From NCBI GenBank assembly GCA_963831005.1, contig CAWHOW010000028.1, positions 124,001-188,000 of the forward strand: a stretch of DNA of 64,000 nucleotides, given 5' to 3'. The notes beneath the pieces were generated by a model, which ran no database searches, was not told the origin of the DNA, and was given only the letters and a program-made list of their open reading frames with translations. The DNA comes from CAWHOW01 sp963831005. Its GTDB lineage: Bacteria; Bacteroidota; Bacteroidia; Bacteroidales; CG2-30-32-10. Of this stretch, positions 9,507-16,568 are shown one piece after another. A program made the translations under genes and the position numbers. The stretch's first letter is position 1; each line of letters opens with the position of its first letter.

Positions 9507-11005
9507 ATATTTTCCTTTGTCCGTTGCCTGTATTTATATTGATTGTATTCATTCATCAATGTCTTGAATAACTCGTTTCCTATTATCTTCTGACCTTTGT
9601 TTGTGAAATGTCCGTCGTGTGAAGCCAAACCGTTATTTGTCCATGTAAGAATAGAGTTCTCTCCGCCCATTACTTCATGAAGGTCCCAGAATGCGCAACC
9701 TGCTTTTAATGCAGCTTTCTTCTGGGCTTCTATTAATTTAGGGATATAAGGATAAGAGCTATATTCTCCATTTATCACTGTTGCCATATCACCGGTGCCT
9801 ATTACTAAAATGCTAAGTCCGGGGATGGCATTCTTATAAAGCATAAAAAGGCTATAATACATATTCTCCATCTCTTTACATCTATCATCTGAATTTACAT
9901 AAGGAACGGCATTATTTCCATACTGGAAAATTACAAGTTTTACATTTAGCTTTTTCAGTTGTGTAGCGAGGTATTGTGGGTTTATTAATAAAAGCCCGTC
10001 ACCTGAATGCCCGCGGATGGAATAATTATCAACTTGCACGCCATTGGAACCATCAACCAGCAACCCATAAAAATCAGGGCTGTAATCGCCTGTGAATTCA
10101 AGCATAAAACTTCTTACCGTGTTAGGAAATGAAAGTTTGTGAACATTAAATCCATCTGAAGGTTCTAATGTTTCCGAAAGGATTTTCTCATTATTCCATT
10201 GGTTGTATACATTCATCAAACAAGGTGAATATGAATGCCCGTACATTAATGAAATCTGGTTAAAATATACCTGTGGCCCCAGAGAAATGCTGACTGTTGC
10301 ATTATCATAGATCTTTTTATAGTTAATCTTTGGCAAAGAAGTATCTTTTCCTTTATTTCCAGCGGCTGTGTCCTTTTCATTTTTAACTACGGCATACTTT
10401 GAGAATTTAAATACATTCCCTGAAAGTCCATAGAAACTGCAACCATAACGATTATGGAAAACCGTATACCTTATCCAGTTTGGGCTGGAAAATCGGGAAT
10501 AATTCATATTACCCACAATATCGTCGAAAGGAATAAAGCCGATTCCTGAACCACCAAATTCTTTCTGGAAATTATTACGCAAATAATATGTTATCCTGTC
10601 ACCTTCAAGCTGAGAATCTCCATAATGAAGTATCCTGACTAATGAGGCATCTTTTTCATTCCTGAGCGAATTAAAGAAATTATCGAGGGCGTACAAACTG
10701 TCTGTCTTCGGATTAAGCAGAAATTGATTTTTGATCTTAGTGCCAATGCCTGAAAGCGAAGTGCGGTGAAACTTTCTATTGTTACTGTTATCATCCGCCA
10801 GATAAGAATTAATAAGACTATCGGCAGATTTTCCTGGCTCTTTATATCCAAAATTAGTAATGGAATTAAAGGATAAAAATTTAATGTTAAGTCCGCTATT
10901 GTTGAAAAAGGGTATAGATATTCCGGGCACAAATGAAACAGCAACCAAAAGAAAATTAAACAATAAAATGATCAATAATATTTCAACCTTTTTGTTCTTC
11001 ATCAA
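9503..11005 (-). CDS. SGNH/GDSL-like protein, first gene of the acylation operon
   Basis: The 500-aa protein has an N-terminal hydrophobic anchor (about residues 7-28). Its SGNH block I is ILHYGDSQLEG with Ser131. An Asn block VIFQYGNNAV and a terminal block SHDGHFTNKGQKIIGNELF with a candidate catalytic His follow. It resembles the catalytic half of its neighbour but has no LysM domain, so the two look like diverged duplicates in one operon. The layout resembles polysaccharide O-acetylation loci where an MBOAT protein works with more than one SGNH protein. The acceptor is unknown. It is transcribed with the LysM-SGNH, MBOAT and CoA-binding genes. Confidence 0.85.
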   Translation of the reverse strand: MMKNKKVEILLIILLFNFLLVAVSFVPGISIPFFNNSGLNIKFLSFNSITNFGYKEPGKSADSLINSYLADDNSNNRKFHRTSLSGIGTKIKNQFLLNPKTDSLYALDNFFNSLRNEKDASLVRILHYGDSQLEGDRITYYLRNNFQKEFGGSGIGFIPFDDIVGNMNYSRFSSPNWIRYTVFHNRYGCSFYGLSGNVFKFSKYAVVKNEKDTAAGNKGKDTSLPKINYKKIYDNATVSISLGPQVYFNQISLMYGHSYSPCLMNVYNQWNNEKILSETLEPSDGFNVHKLSFPNTVRSFMLEFTGDYSPDFYGLLVDGSNGVQVDNYSIRGHSGDGLLLINPQYLATQLKKLNVKLVIFQYGNNAVPYVNSDDRCKEMENMYYSLFMLYKNAIPGLSILVIGTGDMATVINGEYSSYPYIPKLIEAQKKAALKAGCAFWDLHEVMGGENSILTWTNNGLASHDGHFTNKGQKIIGNELFKTLMNEYNQYKYRQRTKENI

Positions 11006-11244
11006 TCTTATAAAAATTCGGGAATGCTAAAATAATACCATTACTTATAAAAATTAGTCCAATGAAATTTGGTATAATGCCGATAGAGTAGCTGTTATAA
11101 TACAATTCATTGGATTATTACAGATACCGTATCGGTATAAATCTTATCGCGCAACATCAGTTGTCAAATATCGTAATTTATTCAACACATCTATTTTGAA
11201 ATAATATCAGGAAGAAAAAAGAATGAATCAGATGCAGGAAAATA

Positions 11245-11814
11245 TTAGTGTTGCCTCTTTTGATATTTCCCCATAAGGACACCTTTAGCAAGAATATGAT
11301 CTTTCATTGCATTTTCGACATCAGCTTTTTCAGCTTTGTAATCAAGCGATAGTTCACAATCCAATGCATAAACTTTGAAATAATACCTGTGCGTCCCTGA
11401 AGGTGGGCAAGGGCCAGAATATCCAATAGTTTTAAAATCATTCATTCCCTGAATAGCTCCCAACAATATACTCTTTTCTGTAGGTAAATTTTCCGGTAAT
11501 TCATTTACAGACGACGGTATGTTAAATAATACCCAGTGTACCCAGGTTTTTGATGGTGCATCAGGATCGTCACAAATCAAAACGTATGTTTTCGTATTAT
11601 CCGGACCCTTTGTCCATGATAAAGGAGGTGAAACATTTTCAGTATCACATGTGTATTTCGAAGGAATATTACCAGCTTCATCAAACGCTTTGCTTGAAAC
11701 TGTTAGACTATCAGTTTTTTTATCCATCTTGCATTGAAATAATAAACTGTTGGGAAATGTAAACGATAGAAATATTAATAGTAATGGAACTAAAATGATT
11801 TTATTTTTTTTCAT
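11245..11814 (-). CDS. Exported YbhB/YbcL-family (PEBP/RKIP-like) protein
   Basis: The start at 11814 (MKKNKIILVPLLLIFLSF) gives 189 aa with a signal peptide; an upstream in-frame ATG at 11835 adds seven residues without purpose. Family motifs include YTCDTENVSPPLSW, CDDPDAPSKTWVHWVLFNIP, GYSGPCPPSGTHRYYFKVYAL and the anion-binding pocket residues of phosphatidylethanolamine-binding proteins. Bacterial members have no settled function. It stands alone, with about 240 bp of AT-rich spacer before the SGNH operon. Confidence 0.9.
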   Translation of the reverse strand: MKKNKIILVPLLLIFLSFTFPNSLLFQCKMDKKTDSLTVSSKAFDEAGNIPSKYTCDTENVSPPLSWTKGPDNTKTYVLICDDPDAPSKTWVHWVLFNIPSSVNELPENLPTEKSILLGAIQGMNDFKTIGYSGPCPPSGTHRYYFKVYALDCELSLDYKAEKADVENAMKDHILAKGVLMGKYQKRQH

Positions 11815-11868
11815 TAGAATTACATTAAAGTTCATTCAAGTGAAAAACAAAACTTAGTTTATTTTGTG

Positions 11869-11935
11869 AGCCTCTCACCGGACTTGAACCGGCGACCTTC
11901 CCGACTTACAAGTCGGGATGCTCTACCAACTGAGC
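11869..11935 (-). tRNA. Partial tRNA-Thr-like segment (D-arm to 3' end), cassette 2
   Basis: The 67-nt minus-strand copy runs from GCTCAGTTGG to the discriminator base and lacks the nine 5' acceptor bases. The anticodon arm is a perfect palindrome (TCCCGACTT-GT-AAGTCGGGA), which leaves no normal 7-nt loop. It is probably a tRNA remnant or attachment-like repeat, not a functional tRNA. Confidence 0.75.
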
Positions 11936-12175
11936 AGTAATATAACTTTCAATATATTTTCTGCTTTTGCATTTTTTCAATCTTCTTTCTTCTTGTACAG
12001 CTTCATCTTTACTGTTATAAAGGCGAGTGAATTTAATTTCCCAAGGAATACCTTTGCTTGTGTATTTCCCTCTCCCCAGATTGTGTTCGTAAATTCTTCG
12101 CTCAATATTATTGGTAGTGCCAATGTAATATTTCTTCAAAGAAGCACTATATAATATATAAAGAAAATATTTCAT
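11906..12175 (-). CDS. GIY-YIG nuclease domain protein, cassette 2
   Basis: The 89-aa protein starts at MKYFLYILYS; the longer open frame only adds tRNA-derived codons. It has the single-domain GIY-YIG fold: YIL (6-8), YYIG (16-19), Arg26, EHNLGRGKYTSKG, and an EERRLKKCK helix with the catalytic-type Glu. The last nine residues (AQLVEHPDL) and the stop codon are read from the D-arm and anticodon arm of an adjoining partial tRNA. It is near identical to the copy 312 bp upstream. Relatives are often annotated as endonucleases next to tRNA genes in Bacteroidota. A role as a small homing-type nuclease is inference. Confidence 0.8.
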   Translation of the reverse strand: MKYFLYILYSASLKKYYIGTTNNIERRIYEHNLGRGKYTSKGIPWEIKFTRLYNSKDEAVQEERRLKKCKSRKYIESYITAQLVEHPDL

Positions 12176-12180
12176 TTCCG

Positions 12181-12247
12181 AGCCTCTCACCGGACTTGAA
12201 CCGGCGACCTTCCCGACTTACAAGTCGGGATGCTCTACCAACTGAGC
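12181..12247 (-). tRNA. Partial tRNA-Thr-like segment (D-arm to 3' end), cassette 1
   Basis: This 67-nt segment matches the one 312 bp downstream, again lacking the 5' acceptor strand. It keeps the T-arm and the GAGAGGCT 3' end that match the complete tRNA-Thr at 12493. It lies between the two GIY-YIG ORFs and overlaps the end of the first. Confidence 0.75.
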
Positions 12248-12487
12248 AGTAATATAACTTTCGATATATTTTCTGTTTTTGCATTTTTTCAATCTTCTTT
12301 CTTCTTGTACAGCCTCATCTTTACCGTTAAACAAGCGAGTGAATTTAATTTCCCAGGGAATACCTTTGCTTGTGTATTTCCCTCTTCCCAGATTGTGTTC
12401 GTATATTCTTCGCTCAATATTATTGGTAGTGCCAATGTAATATTTATCCAAAGAAGCACTATATAATATATAAAGAAAGTATTTCAT
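12218..12487 (-). CDS. GIY-YIG nuclease domain protein, cassette 1
   Basis: The 89-aa GIY-YIG protein differs from its downstream copy at only a few positions (Leu-Asp-Lys-Tyr for Leu-Lys-Lys-Tyr, Phe-Asn-Gly for Tyr-Asn-Ser). The ATG at 12487 lies five bases past the 3' end of the complete tRNA-Thr. The reading frame is open back into that tRNA, which gives a false N-terminal extension ending AGSSPVRGSE. The C-terminal residues AQLVEHPDL come from the following partial tRNA. The few amino-acid differences between the copies, with no frameshift or stop, suggest recent duplication or selection on the protein. Confidence 0.82.
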   Translation of the reverse strand: MKYFLYILYSASLDKYYIGTTNNIERRIYEHNLGRGKYTSKGIPWEIKFTRLFNGKDEAVQEERRLKKCKNRKYIESYITAQLVEHPDL

Positions 12488-12492
12488 TTCCG

Positions 12493-12565
12493 AGCCTCTC
12501 ACCGGACTTGAACCGGCGACCTGCTCATTACGAGTGAGCTGCTCTACCAACTGAGCTAAAGAGGC
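12493..12565 (-). tRNA. tRNA-Thr (CGT anticodon)
   Basis: A complete 73-nt cloverleaf can be folded by hand. Acceptor GCCTCTT pairs with GAGAGGC. The D-arm is GCTC/GAGC. The anticodon stem GCTCA/TGAGC has loop CTCGTAA, so the anticodon is CGT and the codon ACG. The T-arm is GCCGG/CCGGT with loop TTCAAGT. The discriminator is T, and CCA is not encoded. It is the only intact tRNA in this locus. Confidence 0.92.
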
Positions 12566-12587
12566 ACTTATTCTCTCTTTACTATCA

Positions 12588-12645
12588 GAACCGGCGACCT
12601 TCCCGACTACAAGTCGGGATGCTCTACCAACTGAGCTAAAGAGGC
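12588..12645 (-). tRNA. Truncated tRNA-Thr (TGT-like), 5' 58 nt only
   Basis: It has acceptor 5' strand, D-arm, anticodon arm (loop CTTGTAG, anticodon TGT) and T-stem up to GGTTC, then stops. The 3' T-arm and acceptor are replaced by an AT-rich spacer. It is one of two 80-bp direct repeats. The anticodon stem has an extra base pair relative to a normal tRNA. Confidence 0.7.
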
Positions 12646-12667
12646 ACTTATTTTCTCTTTACTCTCA

Positions 12668-12725
12668 GAACCGGCGACCTTCCCGACTACAAGTCGGGAT
12701 GCTCTACCAACTGAGCTAAAGAGGC
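12668..12725 (-). tRNA. Truncated tRNA-Thr (TGT-like), second copy
   Basis: It is identical in its tRNA part to the copy 80 bp away and again breaks off at the T-loop (GGTTC). With the 3' segments in the GIY-YIG cassettes it would make a whole tRNA-Thr(TGT), but no intact one is present here. Confidence 0.7.
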
Positions 12726-12827
12726 ATAATAAAAATCGGCTCATCCGTAAGGAGGTTGACCAAATTAAAATCTGCACAAAGGTAAATTAATTTATATTTC
12801 TGGAAATTGTTTTTATATGCGATTTTT

Positions 12828-12859
12828 TTTGTTCGTTTTAATTAAATAATTTACTTTTG
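12828..12859 (+). promoter_or_regulatory. Bacteroidota-type promoter of the ATPase-GTPase-FeS operon
   Basis: TTTG at 12828-12831 and TACTTTTG at 12852-12859 are separated by 20 bp, close to the consensus. The downstream box overlaps the palindrome at 12857-12879. The start codon at 12905 leaves a leader of roughly 40 nt. Confidence 0.6.
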
Positions 12860-12879
12860 TCTATCAGTTCGATAGACAA
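12857..12879. promoter_or_regulatory. Perfect 9-bp inverted repeat, likely repressor operator
   Basis: TTGTCTATC-N5-GATAGACAA is a perfect palindrome with a 5-bp spacer. It covers the end of the -7 box and the expected transcription start, the classic place for a repressor. No regulator gene is adjacent, and the regulator family cannot be told from the site. Confidence 0.55.
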
Positions 12880-12904
12880 GATATAAATATAGAACTATTT
12901 GATC

Positions 12905-13729
12905 ATGGAAATAAATAAAATAAGCATAATAGGAGGGATTGGCAAGGATGGACAAGCTGAACAAGTTAAGAGGTTCGATTTGAAAATGGGTGATATTATT
13001 AGTATAGTTGGACCAACAGGTTGCGGAAAAACAACTTTGATTAACGATATTGAATTATTCGCCAATAATAACACTCCGTCGCAAAGAAGTATATTAATAA
13101 ATGACGAACCCATACCGGAGGACTTTTCATTCGACCCTTCTAAACATCCTATTGCCCTTATTTCGCAGCATACAAACTTTTTATCCGATCTGCCTGTTGG
13201 TGAATTTCTGAATATTCATGCAAAAATAAGAGGCTCGAAAAATGTTTTGCAGATGATAGATGAAACGCTTGATTTTGCTAATCAATTGACGGGTGAAGCA
13301 ATTATCAAGGAAACTGCAATGACCGAACTTTCGGGAGGACAAACAAGGTCATTATTGATTGCCGATGCAGTTATCATAGGACATTCACCTATTATCCTTC
13401 TTGATGAAATAGAAAACGCGGGCATACACAGAACCAAGGCTCTTAAATTATTAAAGACATATAAAAAGATTTTTGTTTTTGTTACGCACGATCCAAGAAT
13501 ATCGCTATTATCAGACTTCAGGATAATAATGAAGAACGGCGCCATGCAAAAGATGATAGTCACGAATGCCGAAGAAAAGATGGCTGCACTTGGATTGAAG
13601 AAGATTGATGATGTTATGCTTGAATTCAGGAAACTGATACGGGCAGGCGAAGTGATAACAGATAAAGTATTCAGTGAACAAATAAAAGACCTGGCAAACA
13701 GTTACCAGATATACCTGAAAAGAAAATAA
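12905..13729 (+). CDS. ABC-type ATPase, stand-alone
   Basis: The ATG at 12905 is preferred to the in-frame TTG at 12899; it gives 274 aa. It has Walker A GPTGCGKTT (36-44), Q-loop SQHTN near 88, signature LSGGQ (142-146), Walker B IILLDE (163-168) and H-loop VTHD (His195). This is a complete nucleotide-binding domain plus a C-terminal helical extension of about 60 residues. No permease gene is nearby. Four bases separate it from the GTPase gene, and a 4Fe-4S protein follows, so it more likely powers a metallocofactor maturation or protein-remodelling step than transport. That role is inferred from context only. Confidence 0.85.
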   Translation: MEINKISIIGGIGKDGQAEQVKRFDLKMGDIISIVGPTGCGKTTLINDIELFANNNTPSQRSILINDEPIPEDFSFDPSKHPIALISQHTNFLSDLPVGEFLNIHAKIRGSKNVLQMIDETLDFANQLTGEAIIKETAMTELSGGQTRSLLIADAVIIGHSPIILLDEIENAGIHRTKALKLLKTYKKIFVFVTHDPRISLLSDFRIIMKNGAMQKMIVTNAEEKMAALGLKKIDDVMLEFRKLIRAGEVITDKVFSEQIKDLANSYQIYLKRK

Positions 13730-13732
13730 ACC

Positions 13733-14434
13733 ATGAAACTAATTATTATTGCAGGTCCGCCTACATGCGGCAAAACAACGGTAATAAAACAGGTTATCCG
13801 CAGGATAATCAAAAAGAATTTAAAGCCAGCCTATTTAAAGATAGATGTACTTTATGCCGATGAAGACGAACAGATAAAAAAAGAATTTAATATCCCTACC
13901 AAGAAAGTGTATTCAGGTGAACTTTGCCCCGACCACTGCAATGTGGTGGTGCTGGATGAAGTGGTTGACTGGGCCGAAAACCAGGGTGCGGATTATTTAT
14001 TTGTTGAAACGGCAGGACTTTGTTTAAGGTGCTCGCCTTATGTGGAGAATTCACTGGGGATAGTGGTTATGGAAGCTACCAGCGGAATGAACCTTCCAAG
14101 AAAGATTGGCCCTATGCTTACACTGGCTGATATTAGTGTGATCACAAAGATTGACCTGATATCGCAGGCAGAGCGCGAAGTGTTCAGGTACAGGGTGCTT
14201 GAAGCGGCAAAGAACATTACGGTTGTTGAAAGCAATGCTCTTTATGGGATAGGCATTGACCCTATTGTAAGGGATGTAATGAAATCGAAAGATGTCGTTC
14301 GGCCTATGTTTCTTAAAGGTAACCCGCCGGTAGGCACTTGTACCATTTGTGTAGGGAAAAAGGAAATAGGTGCGAAGAATCATTTTGGAGTGTTGCGCAC
14401 CATGGAGAATGACCTGTTCTATGTTGGGGAGTAA
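13733..14434 (+). CDS. P-loop GTPase of the G3E/HypB-CobW type, Cys-rich
   Basis: The 233-aa protein has P-loop GPPTCGKTT (8-16), switch-type ETAG (92-95) and guanine-specificity motif TKID (138-141). It carries three Cys pairs not needed for GTP binding: Cys65/Cys69 (CPDHC), Cys97/Cys100 (CLRC) and Cys203/Cys206 (CTIC). Related GTPases such as HypB, UreG and CobW use Cys or His ligands to deliver nickel, cobalt or zinc. It begins four bases after the ABC ATPase gene, so the pair is co-translated. Metal delivery to the downstream Fe-S protein or to a separate enzyme is the working hypothesis. Confidence 0.82.
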   Translation: MKLIIIAGPPTCGKTTVIKQVIRRIIKKNLKPAYLKIDVLYADEDEQIKKEFNIPTKKVYSGELCPDHCNVVVLDEVVDWAENQGADYLFVETAGLCLRCSPYVENSLGIVVMEATSGMNLPRKIGPMLTLADISVITKIDLISQAEREVFRYRVLEAAKNITVVESNALYGIGIDPIVRDVMKSKDVVRPMFLKGNPPVGTCTICVGKKEIGAKNHFGVLRTMENDLFYVGE

Positions 14435-14456
14435 TTGTAAAACAAATAATTTAATA

Positions 14457-14536
14457 GAACACTGATAACACTGATCTTTTATGATAAATTATGATGAAAT
14501 CAGTGAAGATCATAATTATCTGCGTCATCAGTGTTC
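14457..14536. repeat. REP-like inverted repeat between GTPase and FeS genes
   Basis: GAACACTGAT at the left pairs with ATCAGTGTTC at the right. Inside, GATC..TATGAT and GATCATAA-type segments also pair, giving an 80-bp hairpin-prone element. The style matches dispersed repeats of Bacteroidota spacers. It separates the third gene of the operon by 193 bp. Confidence 0.55.
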
Positions 14537-14627
14537 CATCTGACTTTGTTTGTATTAGAGTTCTTAATAGGGCCATAAATTATTCTGCTAAGAAACTGAA
14601 TAAAAAATTTAAAATATATTTTATATC

Positions 14628-15308
14628 ATGGAAACATCAACAAAAACAATGGAATTGCTCCCAAAACTGGATTGCGGCTTATGTGGGTATAAAACCTGCA
14701 TTGATTTTTCAACTATGGTTGATAAAGGCGAAGATGAGTTGAAGAAATGTATTCACATTGCTGAAAAACTAAATATTAAACCATTAGAAAAGGGTTTTAA
14801 TTATAGTAAAGGAGGAACTGCCACAGGTGAAACGATGGGTTGGAAGGATTATATGCAGCGCGAATTCGATTTCATACTGGATATGTTTCCGGGCGAACAA
14901 GGCCCGAGGGAAACAATTTTACCCTATAACCCTGCATTGGTTAAAGAGCTTGGCGTGAAAAAAGGCGATGTAATGATAGGCCGCCCTATGGGTATGTCGT
15001 GCGGATGCCCTGTTACCCACTGCGGCATAGTAGGGAGCGCCGATGCCCGTAACGGGGTTATCGACTGGTTTGTTACAGGCCCTTTGGGACCGCGCTCGGG
15101 TGGATTTATTGATATTGGATACTATATTGCACAAGGCTATGAAGGTATCATTTCCGAATCGAAAGTAGCTATTGAACTGGGCCGCCGGTACTGGTTCATG
15201 CCGCGCCGTTGCATGTTGCAGTGGAGGCACAGCGGACTTATTAACGCCGTTACCAAACTAAAGGACGGAAGCTATAAAATAAGGATAGAAGGATTGATGA
15301 TAGGGTAG
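14628..15308 (+). CDS. 4Fe-4S protein with ACS/CODH-type FeS domain
   Basis: The 226-aa protein opens with an FeS domain in which Cys16, Cys19, Cys24 and Cys41 follow C-x2-C-x4-C-x16-C, as in RnfB and the CODH/acetyl-CoA synthase corrinoid subunits. A second cluster of candidate ligands is SCGCPVTHCG (Cys125, Cys127, Cys132), with Cys195 and His201 near the end. The rest (FPGEQGPRETILPY, GRRYWFMPRRCMLQW) is conserved-looking but I cannot place it. It has no signal peptide or membrane segment, so it is cytoplasmic. It follows the ATPase and GTPase genes and is probably their client or partner in cofactor chemistry. Confidence 0.8.
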   Translation: METSTKTMELLPKLDCGLCGYKTCIDFSTMVDKGEDELKKCIHIAEKLNIKPLEKGFNYSKGGTATGETMGWKDYMQREFDFILDMFPGEQGPRETILPYNPALVKELGVKKGDVMIGRPMGMSCGCPVTHCGIVGSADARNGVIDWFVTGPLGPRSGGFIDIGYYIAQGYEGIISESKVAIELGRRYWFMPRRCMLQWRHSGLINAVTKLKDGSYKIRIEGLMIG

Positions 15309-15426
15309 ATAAGTTGAATGCTGAACTTTAAGAAGTAAGCAGGAGGCAGTGGCAAGTTCGTTTAATCAATTGTTCAAATATTTTTTTGCCATAGCATAAA
15401 TCAAAATGCTGTCATCCGGCTGTTTT

Positions 15427-16332
15427 TTATCGTTTTAAATTAAACAAGTAAATAACAGCAAGCCCGAATGTTCGGTTACAGTTTGGAGTACCTTTGCTAT
15501 CTCTTTCTATACTTAAAAATCCCATATCATATCTTAAATCAAAAACTATTTTGCCCGGGCCTACCTTATAAGAGGCTCCTCCTCCAAAGCATAAACCCAA
15601 ATCTAATCTGTTGTCATCTTTATTATCGAAGACATATGACTCCTTAACTACTGTATCATTCTGCCCAAATCTGTAAATGCTCATTGCGCTTGCCCAATAA
15701 GCCAGATAAGGGCCAATATCTAAAAACCCTTTTAATTCATGACCTCCAAAACTGAACTTAAACATGGCAGGAACTTCGAAATAATTTGTATTAAATTTCA
15801 TGTAGTTGTATTTATTATTATTGTATTTTACTTCACCACCCTTTTGAAAGTACAAAACTTCCGGTTGGAAAGAATACACTTTTCTGTTTGCAAAATTAAA
15901 AGCAATGCCAAACTGCATTCTAACAATATCAGTAACATTAGTACGGTAGCTTGCATCCAAATTTGTAAGGGTGGAAAAACTTAAACCGATTTTTGGACCC
16001 ATGGAAAATTGCTTTTGTTTATTAGAAGCGGTAATAGAATCATTATTTATCCTGTAATTTCTAAAATGTTGATTGTTGTACTCCGATAGTTTTATGGCAT
16101 CGAAAGCATCCATTTGCCTATTCAAATATATTATCCCTGCTAATTTGTTTTTTGCTAAAACATAACTTGGTCCTGATGGGTTTTCAACCCTTTTATATTC
16201 AACTTCATCAGAACCCACCTTAGTTACCACTCCGATAATAATATCCAAGTTCTTAAAAACTATCGTATCTTGAGCCCTGACAAATACTGTCAATAGCAAT
16301 AAGACCACAGTAGAAATGTAATTTTTTTTCAT
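15427..16332 (-). CDS. Outer-membrane beta-barrel protein (porin-like, PorT-type barrel)
   Basis: The 301-aa protein has signal peptide MKKNYISTVVLLLLTVFVRA. A short N-terminal region (KNLDIIIGVVTKVGSDEVEYKR) is often seen before Bacteroidota barrels. A beta-barrel made of alternating aromatic strands begins near GPKIGLSFSTL and ends VIYLFNLKR. It is predicted to sit in the outer membrane, with unknown cargo. It is a single gene, convergent with the FeS operon. Confidence 0.75.
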   Translation of the reverse strand: MKKNYISTVVLLLLTVFVRAQDTIVFKNLDIIIGVVTKVGSDEVEYKRVENPSGPSYVLAKNKLAGIIYLNRQMDAFDAIKLSEYNNQHFRNYRINNDSITASNKQKQFSMGPKIGLSFSTLTNLDASYRTNVTDIVRMQFGIAFNFANRKVYSFQPEVLYFQKGGEVKYNNNKYNYMKFNTNYFEVPAMFKFSFGGHELKGFLDIGPYLAYWASAMSIYRFGQNDTVVKESYVFDNKDDNRLDLGLCFGGGASYKVGPGKIVFDLRYDMGFLSIERDSKGTPNCNRTFGLAVIYLFNLKR

Positions 16333-16504
16333 GTTTTTGATGTTGAGTCAGACAAAGATACGAATAAAGATTTATCAATTCATAAAGTTTGAAGATCAGA
16401 AAATTTACAAAGGGTAAAGAAGCAATTTAAATGGTTGTTTTGTGGTTTCTGTTGGCATTGCCATTTAACTTTTCATTCATTATTTTAACTTACCGGTTAA
16501 TGAT

Positions 16505-16540
16505 AATAAAAAAACGCCGTCTATCAGTTCAGGCGGCGTT
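16505..16540 (-). terminator. Rho-independent terminator
   Basis: The arms AACGCCG (16513-16519) and CGGCGTT (16534-16540) form a GC-rich hairpin. Read on the minus strand it is followed by seven or more T, just past the stop of the gene at 16569. Confidence 0.7.
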
Positions 16541-16568
16541 AGTTATAGCATTTAAGCTTCATGGCTAG

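Larger units (their letters stand above)
11869..12492 (-). mobile_element. Two tandem 312-bp GIY-YIG/tRNA cassettes
   Basis: The sequence beginning GAGCCTCTCACCGG recurs at 11868, 12180 and 12492, exactly 312 bp apart. Each unit holds a GIY-YIG ORF placed directly behind a tRNA 3' end plus a new 67-nt tRNA 3' segment, so each ORF is flanked by direct repeats of tRNA sequence, as integrated islands are. Confidence 0.65.

Noticed and set aside
12488..12550. N-terminal extension of the first GIY-YIG ORF
   Set aside because: The extra residues are a translation of the tRNA-Thr gene. The GIY-YIG domain begins at the ATG at 12487.
12746..12755. TAAGGAGGT, a perfect Shine-Dalgarno-like sequence
   Set aside because: No start codon follows at the right distance, and Bacteroidota genes rarely use such sites.
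16518..16530. 12-bp match to the operator (GTCTATCAGTTC) in the loop of a terminator
   Set aside because: By chance about a hundred 12-mer pairs are expected in 64 kb, the symmetric half is missing, and the site is a terminator loop.
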